NCBI RefSeq assembly: GCF_000721075.1
Contig: NZ_JOEQ01000001.1
Location: 334,235-398,234, forward strand
Direction: 5' to 3'
DNA: 64,000 bases
Origin: Streptosporangium amethystogenes
GTDB taxonomy: Bacteria; Actinomycetota; Actinomycetes; Streptosporangiales; Streptosporangiaceae
Shown piece after piece: positions 35,397 through 43,722 of the stretch (within the stretch, counting starts at the first letter, position 1; each line of letters opens with the position of its first letter). The position numbers were made by a program, and so were the translations under genes. Under the pieces are notes generated by a model, which saw nothing but the letters and a program-made list of their open reading frames with translations, had not been told where the DNA came from and did not search any database.

Positions 35397-36500
35397 ATGT
35401 TGATGCGTGCGGCCGTACTCACCGGGTTCGGCACGGCGCTGGAGGTACGCGAGGTCGAGATCGCCGATCCGGGCCCCGGCGAGGTGCGGGTGCGGATCAA
35501 GGCCTCCGGCGTCTGCGGGTCCGACATCAAGGCGCTGGACGGCAAGAGCCCGGTGGTGCGACGGCTTCCCTTCGTGCTCGGCCACGAGAGCGCCGGGATC
35601 GTGGAGAGCACCGGAGCCGGGGTGACCGGCGTCAGGCCCGGCGACCATGTGATCATCGCGATGAACGGCGCCTGCGGGCGCTGCCGCAACTGCGGCGCCG
35701 GCCGGTTCCACCTGTGCGGCGGCCCCGCCAGGACGGCGGCCATCATGGGTACGATGCGCGACGGCGGTACCCGGATCACCGTGGACGGCGACGGCGCCAG
35801 GACGATGATCGGCATCGGCTCGTTCGCCGAGTACGCCGTGGTCAACGAGGCGATGTGCGTGAGGATCGCAAAAGACGCGCCGTTCGACACCATGTGCCTG
35901 CTGGCCTGCGGGGTGATCACCGGCGTCGGCGCCGTGCTGAACGTCGCGCGGGTCACCCCCGGCTCCAGCGTGCTGGTGGTCGGCTGCGGCGGGGTCGGGC
36001 TGAACGTCGTCCAGGGCGCCGCGCTGGCCGGAGCCACCACCATCGTCGCCGCGGACGTGGCCGAACAGAAGCTGAAGCTGGCCGAGGAGTTCGGCGCCAC
36101 CCACACGATCCTCGTCACCGACCTGCCCAAGCAGGTGGGCGAGATCGTCAGGGGCGGCGTGGACTACGCCTTCGACGTGACCGGCGTGGCCGGCGTGCTC
36201 GGCACCGCCCTCGCCTCCACCCAGCCCGGCGGTACGACGGTGATGGTCGGCAGCCCGCCGCAGGGGGAGCCGATCAGTGTCGAACCGGGCCTGCTGTTCG
36301 CCTCCAGGCGCCTGATGGGCACCCAGGGCGGCGACGCCGCCCCGATCAGGGATCTGCCCATGCTCGCCGAGCAGTACCTGCGCGGCCGCCTCGACCTCGA
36401 CCGCCTGGTCAGCGAGCGCCTTCCGCTGGAGGAGATCAACGAGGCGATCCGGCACGTCCGCGAGGGGGCGGTGGCCCGCAGCGTCATCGTCTTCGACTGA
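35397..36500 (+). CDS. Zinc-dependent alcohol dehydrogenase (MDR family)
   Basis: A 367-residue medium-chain dehydrogenase. Catalytic zinc ligands are expected at C in SGVCGSD and at H-E in LGHESAG. The structural zinc cluster is CGRCRNCGAGRFHLC. The cofactor loop is GCGGVG near 198. It oxidises an alcohol to an aldehyde or ketone with NAD. ATG 35397 is used with GGGAG upstream; ATG 35403 is an alternative. It is a single gene under operator g, divergent from the importer operon 271 bp away, so uptake and oxidation are likely induced together. The convergent MMPL gene ends 41 bp downstream. Confidence 0.93.
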   Translation: MLMRAAVLTGFGTALEVREVEIADPGPGEVRVRIKASGVCGSDIKALDGKSPVVRRLPFVLGHESAGIVESTGAGVTGVRPGDHVIIAMNGACGRCRNCGAGRFHLCGGPARTAAIMGTMRDGGTRITVDGDGARTMIGIGSFAEYAVVNEAMCVRIAKDAPFDTMCLLACGVITGVGAVLNVARVTPGSSVLVVGCGGVGLNVVQGAALAGATTIVAADVAEQKLKLAEEFGATHTILVTDLPKQVGEIVRGGVDYAFDVTGVAGVLGTALASTQPGGTTVMVGSPPQGEPISVEPGLLFASRRLMGTQGGDAAPIRDLPMLAEQYLRGRLDLDRLVSERLPLEEINEAIRHVREGAVARSVIVFD

Positions 36501-36541
36501 CCGCCGCCCTCATGCACGACCTCCCCGGTCGCCGCCGCGAC

Positions 36542-38776
36542 TCAGCCGCGACCCGCGCCGACCAGTTCCCTGCTCGGCTCCTCGGCCTCCTCGTCCTCCT
36601 CCTGACCCTCGATGGAGAGGTTGGGCAGGAGACGGTCCAGCCAGGCGGGGCACCACCAGTTCAACCTGCCGAGCAGGACCATGGTCGCCGGGACCAGCAG
36701 GCCCCTGATGATCGTGGCGTCCACCGCGATGGCCACCGCCAGGCCGACACCAAAGATCTTTACCATCGGGTCGGGGTAGGCGACGAACGCGACGAAGACC
36801 GAGACCATGATCAGGGCGGCGGAAGTGATCACCCGGCCGGTCGACCCCAGCCCCTCGGCCACCGCCCTGCGGTTGTCGCCGTGCTTCAGGTACGCCTGCC
36901 GCACGGCGGTGAGCAGGAAGACCTCGTAGTCCATCGACAGGCCGAACAGGATCGCGAACAGCATCAGCGGGATGTAGCTGTCGATCGGCACCGTGAAGAA
37001 GAGCGTGCTCAGATAGGAGGCGTCCACGTTGACCGGCGGGTCCATGCCGACCAGGCCACTGCCGAGGCCCAGGGAGAAGACCAGCGAGAGCGCACCGAAC
37101 GCGGCGCCGAGCGAGATCAGGTTCATCACCGCGGCCTTGATCGCGACGACCGGCGAGCGGAACGCCAGGAGCAGCAGCAGCGCGCTCAGCAGGACCACGA
37201 CGCCGACGACCAGCGGGGTACGTGCGGCGATCTTGGAGTTGGCGTCGGCCATGCCCGCGACCTCACCGCCCACGTGCACCTTGGCTCCGTCGAACTCCAT
37301 CGCGCGGACCGCCTTGACCACCTCCAGCGCCCGGGGGTCACTGGGGGCGTAGTCGGGGATCGCCTGGATCAGGGCCGCCGTGCCGCGCTCGTTGAGCACC
37401 GGGTCGCCGACGTGGGCCACCCCTTCGACACCCTCGACGCGATCCTTCAGGTTCTGCAATATGGCCGGGGCGGGCTTCCGGTCGACGACCGGGGTCTCCA
37501 GATCCGCCACCACGACGAGCGGGCCGTTCATACCGGGTCCGAACCCGGCCTGCAGCAGCTCGTAGGAGCGCCGCGCATCGGTGCCGCGGTCGCCGTAGCC
37601 GTTGTCGAGCGTGCCCAGCTTGAGTCCCAGGGCGGGGGCGGCGAGCGCTCCCAGGAGCACAAGGCTGAGCGCGAGCACGCTCCAGGGCCGCCTGGCCACC
37701 CAGTTGCCCAGCGAACCCCAGCCGGAGGAGCCGTGGCTGCCCCGGCGCCCCATGAACGGCAGGCGGAACGCGTTGACCCGCTGTCCGAGCATCCCGAGCA
37801 GCGCGGGGACCAGCGTGACGGCGGTGATCACCGCGCAGACCACCGAGATGCCGGTGATCCAGCCGAGCGTCTGCAGCATGGGGAAGTCGGCGAGCATCAG
37901 CGCGCTGAGCGCGATGATCACCGTGCCGCCGGCGAACACCACCGCGCCGCCGGAACTGGCGACCACCCGGCGGATCGCCTCGTGGACGGGCACATCGTCG
38001 GCCAGCAGCTTGCGGTACCTGCTGAGCAGGAAGAGCGCGTAGTCGATGCCGACGCCGAGGCCGATCATCGTCGCCAGGATCGGCGCCTGCTTGGGCACGT
38101 CCACCAGGTGGCCGAGCAGGCCGATCGTGCCGAGCCCGGTCGCGATGCTGACCAGTGCGACGAAGATCGGAATCATCGCGGCGACCAGGGTGCCGAACGC
38201 GAACAGCAGGACCAGCAACGCGCAGACCACACCGATGATCTCGCTCGTCCCGGTCTTGATCTCCTTGTTCGCCGGGCTCGACGAGCCGGCGGGCACGACC
38301 TCCAGGCCCGCCGCCCGCGCGGGCTCGGCCGCCTCGACGAGGAGCTTGGCGGTCTCGGCCGTCTTGGTGGTGTCGTGCCCCTCAAGCTTGACCGCGATGA
38401 AACCGATCTCCAGGCTGGGCGCGATCCCGCCCGTCCGGGAGGGAGGGGTCACCTCCACCACATGCGCGACCTTGCGGATCTGCTCCGCGGCACGTTCCAC
38501 CGCGCTCTTCCTCGGCTCGGCGAGGAGGGAGCCGTCGGGAGAGTAGAGGACGAGCTGAACCGACCCCCCCATCTCGTAACCGGGGCCGAAACCGTCCTTC
38601 AGCAGGTCCATCGCCCGCTGGGTGTCGGTGCCGGGGAGGCTGGTGTCGTTGGTGGCCGGTCCGGGGAACAGCACCGATCCCGCCATCAGCAGTGCCGCGG
38701 CGACCACCCACAGCGCCAGCACCGCCTTGCCATGCCGCGCGCACCAACTCCCCAGCCGCCCCAGCAAACCAGACAT
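36542..38776 (-). CDS. MMPL/RND-family membrane transporter
   Basis: A 744-residue transporter with the MmpL layout: one N-terminal helix (about 14-35), an extracytoplasmic loop, five helices, a second loop and five more helices. The membrane Asp-Tyr pairs needed for proton relay in characterised MmpL proteins are present in both halves (GVGIDYALF and FGLSMDYEVF). Substrates of the family are lipids or hydrophobic drugs, moved outward. A TetR gene lies divergently with a palindrome between them, so local repression by that regulator is likely. It lacks a CCAAGC operator and is probably not part of the catabolic regulon. Confidence 0.93.
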   Translation of the reverse strand: MSGLLGRLGSWCARHGKAVLALWVVAAALLMAGSVLFPGPATNDTSLPGTDTQRAMDLLKDGFGPGYEMGGSVQLVLYSPDGSLLAEPRKSAVERAAEQIRKVAHVVEVTPPSRTGGIAPSLEIGFIAVKLEGHDTTKTAETAKLLVEAAEPARAAGLEVVPAGSSSPANKEIKTGTSEIIGVVCALLVLLFAFGTLVAAMIPIFVALVSIATGLGTIGLLGHLVDVPKQAPILATMIGLGVGIDYALFLLSRYRKLLADDVPVHEAIRRVVASSGGAVVFAGGTVIIALSALMLADFPMLQTLGWITGISVVCAVITAVTLVPALLGMLGQRVNAFRLPFMGRRGSHGSSGWGSLGNWVARRPWSVLALSLVLLGALAAPALGLKLGTLDNGYGDRGTDARRSYELLQAGFGPGMNGPLVVVADLETPVVDRKPAPAILQNLKDRVEGVEGVAHVGDPVLNERGTAALIQAIPDYAPSDPRALEVVKAVRAMEFDGAKVHVGGEVAGMADANSKIAARTPLVVGVVVLLSALLLLLAFRSPVVAIKAAVMNLISLGAAFGALSLVFSLGLGSGLVGMDPPVNVDASYLSTLFFTVPIDSYIPLMLFAILFGLSMDYEVFLLTAVRQAYLKHGDNRRAVAEGLGSTGRVITSAALIMVSVFVAFVAYPDPMVKIFGVGLAVAIAVDATIIRGLLVPATMVLLGRLNWWCPAWLDRLLPNLSIEGQEEDEEAEEPSRELVGAGRG

Positions 38777-38822
38777 TCGGTGACCGCCCTATTAAAGTCT
38801 GAAATGTGCCTGAAACACCGTA

Positions 38823-38838
38823 CTGTACGGTCGTACAG
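38823..38838. promoter_or_regulatory. TetR operator candidate between MMPL and tetR
   Basis: CTGTACG-GT-CGTACAG: 7-bp arms with a 2-bp centre in the 126-bp divergent promoter region. It is unlike the CCAAGC-type sites, so a different regulator, presumably the adjacent TetR, binds it. Confidence 0.68.
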
Positions 38839-38902
38839 AACCTACGATACGAGAGTAGGCGCGCCAATTGGGAAATGTCCCCAATAGCGTGGGATTGAGA
38901 CG

Positions 38903-39481
38903 ATGACCACACTTGAGCATGGACACGACACGCGCGGCCGGATCCTCGACGCCGCTCGCCGGCTGTTCGCCGAGCGCGGCTACGCGGCGACCTCGCTGGC
39001 CGACATCGCCGCGGCCGTCGGCCTGACGAAGACCGCCGTCGCCTACCACTTCCATCCCAAGGACCGGCTGGCCACCGAACTGCTCGCACCCGCCGCCGAG
39101 GACATCATGGTCCTGATCGAGAGCGACTTCGACGACGACCGCGCCTTCATCGAGGCTCTGGTGACCTTCGTGGTCAGGTACCGGGCGATCATCCGGCTGA
39201 TCATGGAGGACCTCGGCGGCGCCGACGACGCGCCGCCCGGCTCCCCCGGTGAGATCATCCGTGCTTTCCGTGACGAGATCTACCACCGGCTGGCCGGACC
39301 CGACCCCGATCCCGACCGCCGGGTCTGGGCCTGGGCCCTGCTGGGGTCGCTCCAGTACGGGGTGGTCAAGACGATCGACCTCCCCCAGGAGGAGGTCAGG
39401 AAGACCCTGCTGACCACCGCCCTGGCCGCTACCTCGCCGTCCCGCGGGCGCCCATCGCCCCGGCCCGCCGCCGTACCGTGA
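38903..39481 (+). CDS. TetR-family transcriptional regulator
   Basis: A 192-residue repressor. The N-terminal helix-turn-helix (TRGRILDAARRLFAERGYAA to GLTKTAVAYHFHPKD) covers about residues 10-56. The C-terminal ligand domain is not assigned to a subfamily. It is divergent from the MMPL exporter and most likely controls it and itself through the palindrome at 38823. Convergent with the PASTA kinase gene, whose stop is 18 bp away. Confidence 0.93.
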   Translation: MTTLEHGHDTRGRILDAARRLFAERGYAATSLADIAAAVGLTKTAVAYHFHPKDRLATELLAPAAEDIMVLIESDFDDDRAFIEALVTFVVRYRAIIRLIMEDLGGADDAPPGSPGEIIRAFRDEIYHRLAGPDPDPDRRVWAWALLGSLQYGVVKTIDLPQEEVRKTLLTTALAATSPSRGRPSPRPAAVP

Positions 39482-39499
39482 CGCCGTACCGGGATGCCG

Positions 39500-41542
39500 T
39501 CATCCCGAGGGAGCCGCCTCCCCGGGTACGGGAACCGGCGAGTCGGGTGGATCGGGAGGCGCGGTGGTCTCGCCCGGGCCGCTGCTCGGATCCGGCCCCG
39601 GACCGGGCCCGCTCTGACCCGCCACACCGACGGTGATCACGACCGTCGCGCCCGGCCTGGCACAGGTGCCCGGCGCCACGCTCTGCGCCAGCACCACACC
39701 GTCCTGAGCGTCGTCGGTGACCAGCCGCGCCCGGGTCCGTACCGCGAAACCCGCCCCGCCGAGCGTGTTCGAGGCATCGGCCGCGCTCTGGCCGGTGATC
39801 GACGGCACCGAAGCACCGTGCCTGGAGATGACGAGCGCCACCGCACCGCCCGGCGAGACGTGCTTGCCCGCGCCGGGGATGCTCGCCAGCACCCGCCCGG
39901 CCGGCTGGTCCGAGCAGCGCGTACTCACCTCTCCGGCGACCAGCCCGGCCTGGGCGAGCGCCGCCTGGGCGGCACTCCTGGCGAGGCCGACCAGCGTGGG
40001 CACCTGGATCCCCGCGGAGACCTCCAGGTTGACCCTGCCCTTCCTCGGCAGCGTGGTCCCCGCCACCGGATCACTCGCGAGCACCTCTCCGACCGGCCGG
40101 TCGGAGTTGACCGCCTGGACGGTCCCGGCGACCAGCCCGGCCTGTTTGATCAGACGCGCCGCCCCGGAGCGGTCCAGCCCGACGAGGGCCGGCACGACCG
40201 TGGTGACCTCGGACGGTGGCAGCGGGGAGGATCCGACACCCTCCGCGCGCGGAGGCCTGGCCGGGTCCGTCGGGAGGGGCCTGATCGGCGGACTCGTCCT
40301 GCTCACCTGCGGCGCCGCCTCGACCTGGGGACTGGTCTCCACCACCGGAACCGCCGACGGTGCCACCGCGCCTTTCGGTGCGACACCGCTCAGTGCCGGG
40401 ACCAGCACCCCCACCAGCACCGCGGCGCTCACCAGCAGCGCCCCGGAGACCGCCATCGACGCCCTGGTGGCCGCCCGCCCCGGGTGAGTCCGAGGCTCGT
40501 CGAAGTCCTCGCCTTCGGTGAAGTGCCCGCGCCCACCGGACATCGCCCGCCAGGCGGACCCGGACGGGCGCGACCTCCCCGCGAGGCCCGGCACCTCGAA
40601 GGAGCCGGGCGGATCCGAGGAACCGGCGGGACCGGACACGCCGGACGGGTCCGAGGCGTCAGACCCGCCGGAGCCGGCCCGCAGGGCGAGACCGCCGGGC
40701 ACCGGAGGGGTCCGGGAGTCGAGCACCGACCTGCGCCCGTCGTCGCCGAGCAGCGCGAGCAGCAACTCCCGGCTGCTGGGACGGTTACGAGGATTCTTGT
40801 CCAGGCAGTCGACCACCAGGGCTCCGAGCAGCCCGTCGAGGCGACCCAGCTGCGGGGCGGCGGTGAGGATCCGGTTCAGCACCGCCGCGATCGAGTCCTG
40901 GCCGAAGGGCGCCTGGGCGTTGGCCGCGAAACATATCGTGGCACCCCAGGCGAAGACGTCGGCCGCCGGGTTGATCTCGGCGCCCTCCACCTGCTCGGGC
41001 GCCATGTAGGCCGGAGTACCCGCACCGCGCCCGCTCTGGGTGGCCGCCGCGTCCAGCGCCCTGGCCAGCCCGAAGTCGATGACCCTCGGCCCGTCCGGGC
41101 CGAGCAGCACGTTCTGCGGCTTGAAGTCGCGGTGCACGATCCCGGCCCGGTGGATGGCCGCGAGCGCGGTGGCCGTGCCGATGGCCAGACGCTCCAGCCT
41201 GCCTCCCTCGCGGGGCCCGCTGACCGCGACCTCGCGGTGGAGCGACGGGCCGTCGACGTACTCGCTGACGATGTAGGGCCGGTCGCCGTCCAGCCCGGCG
41301 TCGATCACCTGGGCCGTGCAGAACCGGGCCACCTGCTTCGCCAGCTCGACCTCGCGCAGGAAGATCTCAGGGTTCTCCCCTACCGAGCCGTGCAGAAGCT
41401 TGACCGCGTAGGGCTCTGATCCGGTGTCGGGGCGCACCCCGACATAGACCACTCCCTGGCCTCCCTCTCCGAGCCGCCCGATGATCTCGTACTCACCGAG
41501 CGCCGCCGGATCCCCCGTTCTGAGCGGCTGCGCATACGGCAC
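39500..41542 (-). CDS. PASTA-domain Ser/Thr protein kinase (PknB-like)
   Basis: A 680-residue membrane kinase. The cytoplasmic kinase domain (about 17-270) has the glycine loop GEGGQG at 25-30, K48, HRD at 137-139, DFG at 156-158 and APEQ. A Gly/Ser/Pro linker leads to a membrane helix at about 361-386. Outside the cell are a proline-rich stalk and three PASTA repeats (about 449-510, 512-573, 578-640), which in this family bind peptidoglycan fragments or lipid II. The GTG start has GGGGAGG. It stands alone, away from the usual division-cluster location of pknB, so it is probably an additional paralogue. The C-terminal tail is Pro/Gly-rich. Confidence 0.94.
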   Translation of the reverse strand: MPYAQPLRTGDPAALGEYEIIGRLGEGGQGVVYVGVRPDTGSEPYAVKLLHGSVGENPEIFLREVELAKQVARFCTAQVIDAGLDGDRPYIVSEYVDGPSLHREVAVSGPREGGRLERLAIGTATALAAIHRAGIVHRDFKPQNVLLGPDGPRVIDFGLARALDAAATQSGRGAGTPAYMAPEQVEGAEINPAADVFAWGATICFAANAQAPFGQDSIAAVLNRILTAAPQLGRLDGLLGALVVDCLDKNPRNRPSSRELLLALLGDDGRRSVLDSRTPPVPGGLALRAGSGGSDASDPSGVSGPAGSSDPPGSFEVPGLAGRSRPSGSAWRAMSGGRGHFTEGEDFDEPRTHPGRAATRASMAVSGALLVSAAVLVGVLVPALSGVAPKGAVAPSAVPVVETSPQVEAAPQVSRTSPPIRPLPTDPARPPRAEGVGSSPLPPSEVTTVVPALVGLDRSGAARLIKQAGLVAGTVQAVNSDRPVGEVLASDPVAGTTLPRKGRVNLEVSAGIQVPTLVGLARSAAQAALAQAGLVAGEVSTRCSDQPAGRVLASIPGAGKHVSPGGAVALVISRHGASVPSITGQSAADASNTLGGAGFAVRTRARLVTDDAQDGVVLAQSVAPGTCARPGATVVITVGVAGQSGPGPGPDPSSGPGETTAPPDPPDSPVPVPGEAAPSG

Positions 41543-41827
41543 GCGAGCCTCCCCTCGCCGCCACCCTTCTCACTCAAGAAGAAGCATCGCCGACAGTCAA
41601 CGGGCAGACAGGTCTTCTCTTCCTCACCGTGATGTTCATGTGATGCTCAGGTCAGGGCAAGTCCCAACAGACCCCCCGAATCGCCGATGCCCAGCGCAGA
41701 GCCGGTGCCGGGCCGGTCATCCGGTACGGCCCGCGGGACCAGACCCCGGTGCGTCGTTCCCCCGGAGTCGGCGCCCCGGACAGGTCCACGACCTCGTGCC
41801 CTCCGGGAGCGGCCGGGCCGCGGCCGG
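41543..41827. other. Intergenic region upstream of the PASTA kinase
   Basis: Contains the leader and promoter of the kinase gene. It is relatively AT-rich near 41570-41645. The rest, after the stop of the LLM gene, is GC-rich and open in several frames without a convincing start or product. I see no gene here. Confidence 0.45.
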
Positions 41828-42658
41828 TCAGCGGAGGAAGGTCGCGTACTCGTCGAGGACGGGGAGGACCTGGTCGGCCTCGGCGCTGGGGAGACTGAAC
41901 ACGACCTCCTCGACGCCCAGTTCGGAGTAGTAGTCGAGTTTCTCCGCGTTGGGGAGCGTGCCGAAGGGGACGACCTTGACCATCTCGCGTTCCGCCTTGT
42001 CGCAGGCTTCGCGCAGGGCGGGGAGGGCGGCCCTGATGCCCCGGCCGCCGATCGGCATCCAGCCGTCCGCGTACTCGGCGACGTGGGCGAAGAGCTTGGG
42101 GCCCGCACCCCCGCCCACGTAGACGGGGGGACCGGAGACCGGCTTGGGCCAGGACCAGGAGGGCTCGAAGCCGACGTGGCGGCCGTCGAACCCGGCCTCC
42201 TCCCGGCTCCACAGGGCCTTCATCGCCAGCATGTGCTCGCGGGCCACGTCGCGGCGGGAGCCGAAGCCCTGCGGGCCGAGGTGATCCTCGACCTCCTCGA
42301 CGTTCCAGCCGAACCCGATGCCGAGCACCACCCGGCCGCCGGAGAGGTGGTCGAGGGTGGCGACGGCCTTTGCGGTGACCAGGGGTTCGCGCTGGGCGAC
42401 GAGCATGACGCCGGTGCCGAGGGTGATCTCGCTCGTCACGGCGGCGGCGTGGGAGAGCGCGACGAGCGGGTCGAGCGTGCGCCGGTACTCCTCGGGGAGC
42501 ACCGCCTGCCCCGCCGCCGGGGGCGTACGGCGGGAGACGGGAATGTGCGTGTGCTCCGGCAGGTAGAGGGAGGCGAACCCGCGCGCCTCGGCCGCCCTGG
42601 CCAGCTCCGCGACCGGCATGGACCGGTCGGTGGCGAACATCGTGACACCCAGCCGCAT
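41828..42658 (-). CDS. LLM-class F420-dependent-type oxidoreductase
   Basis: A 276-residue luciferase-like protein starting MRLGVTMFATDRSM. ARGFASLYLPEHTHIP lies near 26 and SGGRVVLGIGFGWNVEE near 104. The C-terminal GVEEVVFSLPS fits the F420-dependent TIGR03619-like branch, from memory. The start is ATG 42658 with GGAGGCG before it; 51 upstream codons are open but unlikely. The gene is divergent from the hydrolase operon, and the reversed operator at 42786-42803 faces it. Confidence 0.88.
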   Translation of the reverse strand: MRLGVTMFATDRSMPVAELARAAEARGFASLYLPEHTHIPVSRRTPPAAGQAVLPEEYRRTLDPLVALSHAAAVTSEITLGTGVMLVAQREPLVTAKAVATLDHLSGGRVVLGIGFGWNVEEVEDHLGPQGFGSRRDVAREHMLAMKALWSREEAGFDGRHVGFEPSWSWPKPVSGPPVYVGGGAGPKLFAHVAEYADGWMPIGGRGIRAALPALREACDKAEREMVKVVPFGTLPNAEKLDYYSELGVEEVVFSLPSAEADQVLPVLDEYATFLR

Positions 42659-42785
42659 CAGCGCCTCCGTCTTCGCGTCCGGACCCCCGGCGGGTGTCTC
42701 GCCTCTCGGCCGGACACCCCGCCTTCGCCGGACATTCTTTCCCGTATCCCCGCCGTCCCCCCAGGTCACCGAGGGAACGTGCCGG

Positions 42786-42803
42786 CCAAGCGGACCCGCT
42801 TGG
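42786..42803 (-). promoter_or_regulatory. Operator h1: variant CCAAGC palindrome facing left
   Basis: CCAAGCGG-AC-CCGCTTGG is a perfect 8-bp inverted repeat. On the minus strand it is preceded by GGTTAA, as in other sites, but its centre is two bases longer than the common core. It is joined to operator h2 by TTAA. Confidence 0.6.
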
Positions 42804-42807
42804 TTAA

Positions 42808-42830
42808 CCAAGCGATTGCTCGTTTATCAT
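42808..42830 (+). promoter_or_regulatory. Operator h2 with adjacent -10 box
   Basis: CCAAGCGATTGCTCGT at 42808-42823, preceded by TTAA. TATCAT (42825-42830) follows one base later, the same spacing as at operator g. It serves the hydrolase-monooxygenase operon. Confidence 0.72.
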
Positions 42831-42930
42831 CCCTAGGGTAGCTTGCTCACGTCACCAAAGACGAGGCGTTCACCGAGCACGGCTGAGCACCGCGGCCGGC
42901 GGACACGGCAATCCTCACGGGAGGACGCTG

Positions 42931-43722
42931 ATGGCGTTCACGGATCTGGGCGACGTCCGGCTGTTCCACACCGACGACGGCTCCGGCGACACGACGCTGT
43001 TGCTCGTCCACGGTCTGGGCGCCGACTCCCACGAGTGGGTCCACCACATCCCCACCCTCGCCAGGGACCATCGGGTGATCGCGGTGGACGTGCGCGGGCA
43101 CGGCTACTCCTCCGCGCCCGAGACCGGCAACACCCCCCGGCGGATGGCCGACGACCTCGCCCGGCTCTGCACCACCCTGGGGGTGGAGTCGTGCGTCGCC
43201 GTGGGCCACTCGATGGGCGGCCAGATCGTCTCGCACCTCGCCGTGGAGTACCCCTCGCTGGTCAGGGCGCTGGTCACGGTCGATCCCGGCTACGGCTTCA
43301 CGGGCGCGCTGAGCGAATACCTCCCCACCCTGATCGAGCGGATGCGCGAGGACGTCGTGGGGGTCTCGCTGCGCAACGACGAGTGGACCCACACCGCCGC
43401 CACGCCCGAGTGGCTGCGCGAGTGGCACCGGCGCCGGATCCTCGCCACGCCCCCGCACGTACTCCTCCAGGCCTTCGAGGCGATGTTCGGCGGCCCGGAC
43501 GCGCTCGGCCTGCGCCCCAACTCCGACGACTACCTCGCGCGCCGGGCCTGCCCGGTGCTCACCTTCTGGTTCGACCCCGCCCAGGCGGCGTGGGAGGCCG
43601 GGCTGTTCAAGGACCCGCACTCCAAGGCGGTCGTCTGGGAGGGCAGCGGTCACCGGCTGCACGAGGAGCGTCCGGGCGAGTTCCTCATCGTCGTCACCAA
43701 CTGGCTAAGGAGCCTGCCGTGA
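42931..43722 (+). CDS. Alpha/beta hydrolase
   Basis: A 263-residue soluble hydrolase. The oxyanion segment LLVHGLGADSHEW is near 24, the nucleophile elbow GHSMGG near 93, and the histidine in GSGHRLHEERP near 238. It may hydrolyse an ester, lactone or C-C bond. In Baeyer-Villiger pathways a lactone hydrolase commonly accompanies the monooxygenase, and here the next two genes encode LLM monooxygenases. Its stop overlaps the next gene's GTG (GTGA), so production is coupled. Controlled by operator h2. Confidence 0.9.
   Translation: MAFTDLGDVRLFHTDDGSGDTTLLLVHGLGADSHEWVHHIPTLARDHRVIAVDVRGHGYSSAPETGNTPRRMADDLARLCTTLGVESCVAVGHSMGGQIVSHLAVEYPSLVRALVTVDPGYGFTGALSEYLPTLIERMREDVVGVSLRNDEWTHTAATPEWLREWHRRRILATPPHVLLQAFEAMFGGPDALGLRPNSDDYLARRACPVLTFWFDPAQAAWEAGLFKDPHSKAVVWEGSGHRLHEERPGEFLIVVTNWLRSLP

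Noticed and set aside
35330..38887. A 1185-codon plus-strand open frame across the alcohol dehydrogenase and MMPL region
   Set aside because: It is out of frame with the dehydrogenase and antisense to the MMPL gene, whose motifs are unambiguous.
38903..39481. The TetR at 38903 as the master regulator of the CCAAGC regulon
   Set aside because: Its own divergent promoter carries a different palindrome and no CCAAGC core; most TetR regulators bind their own promoter.
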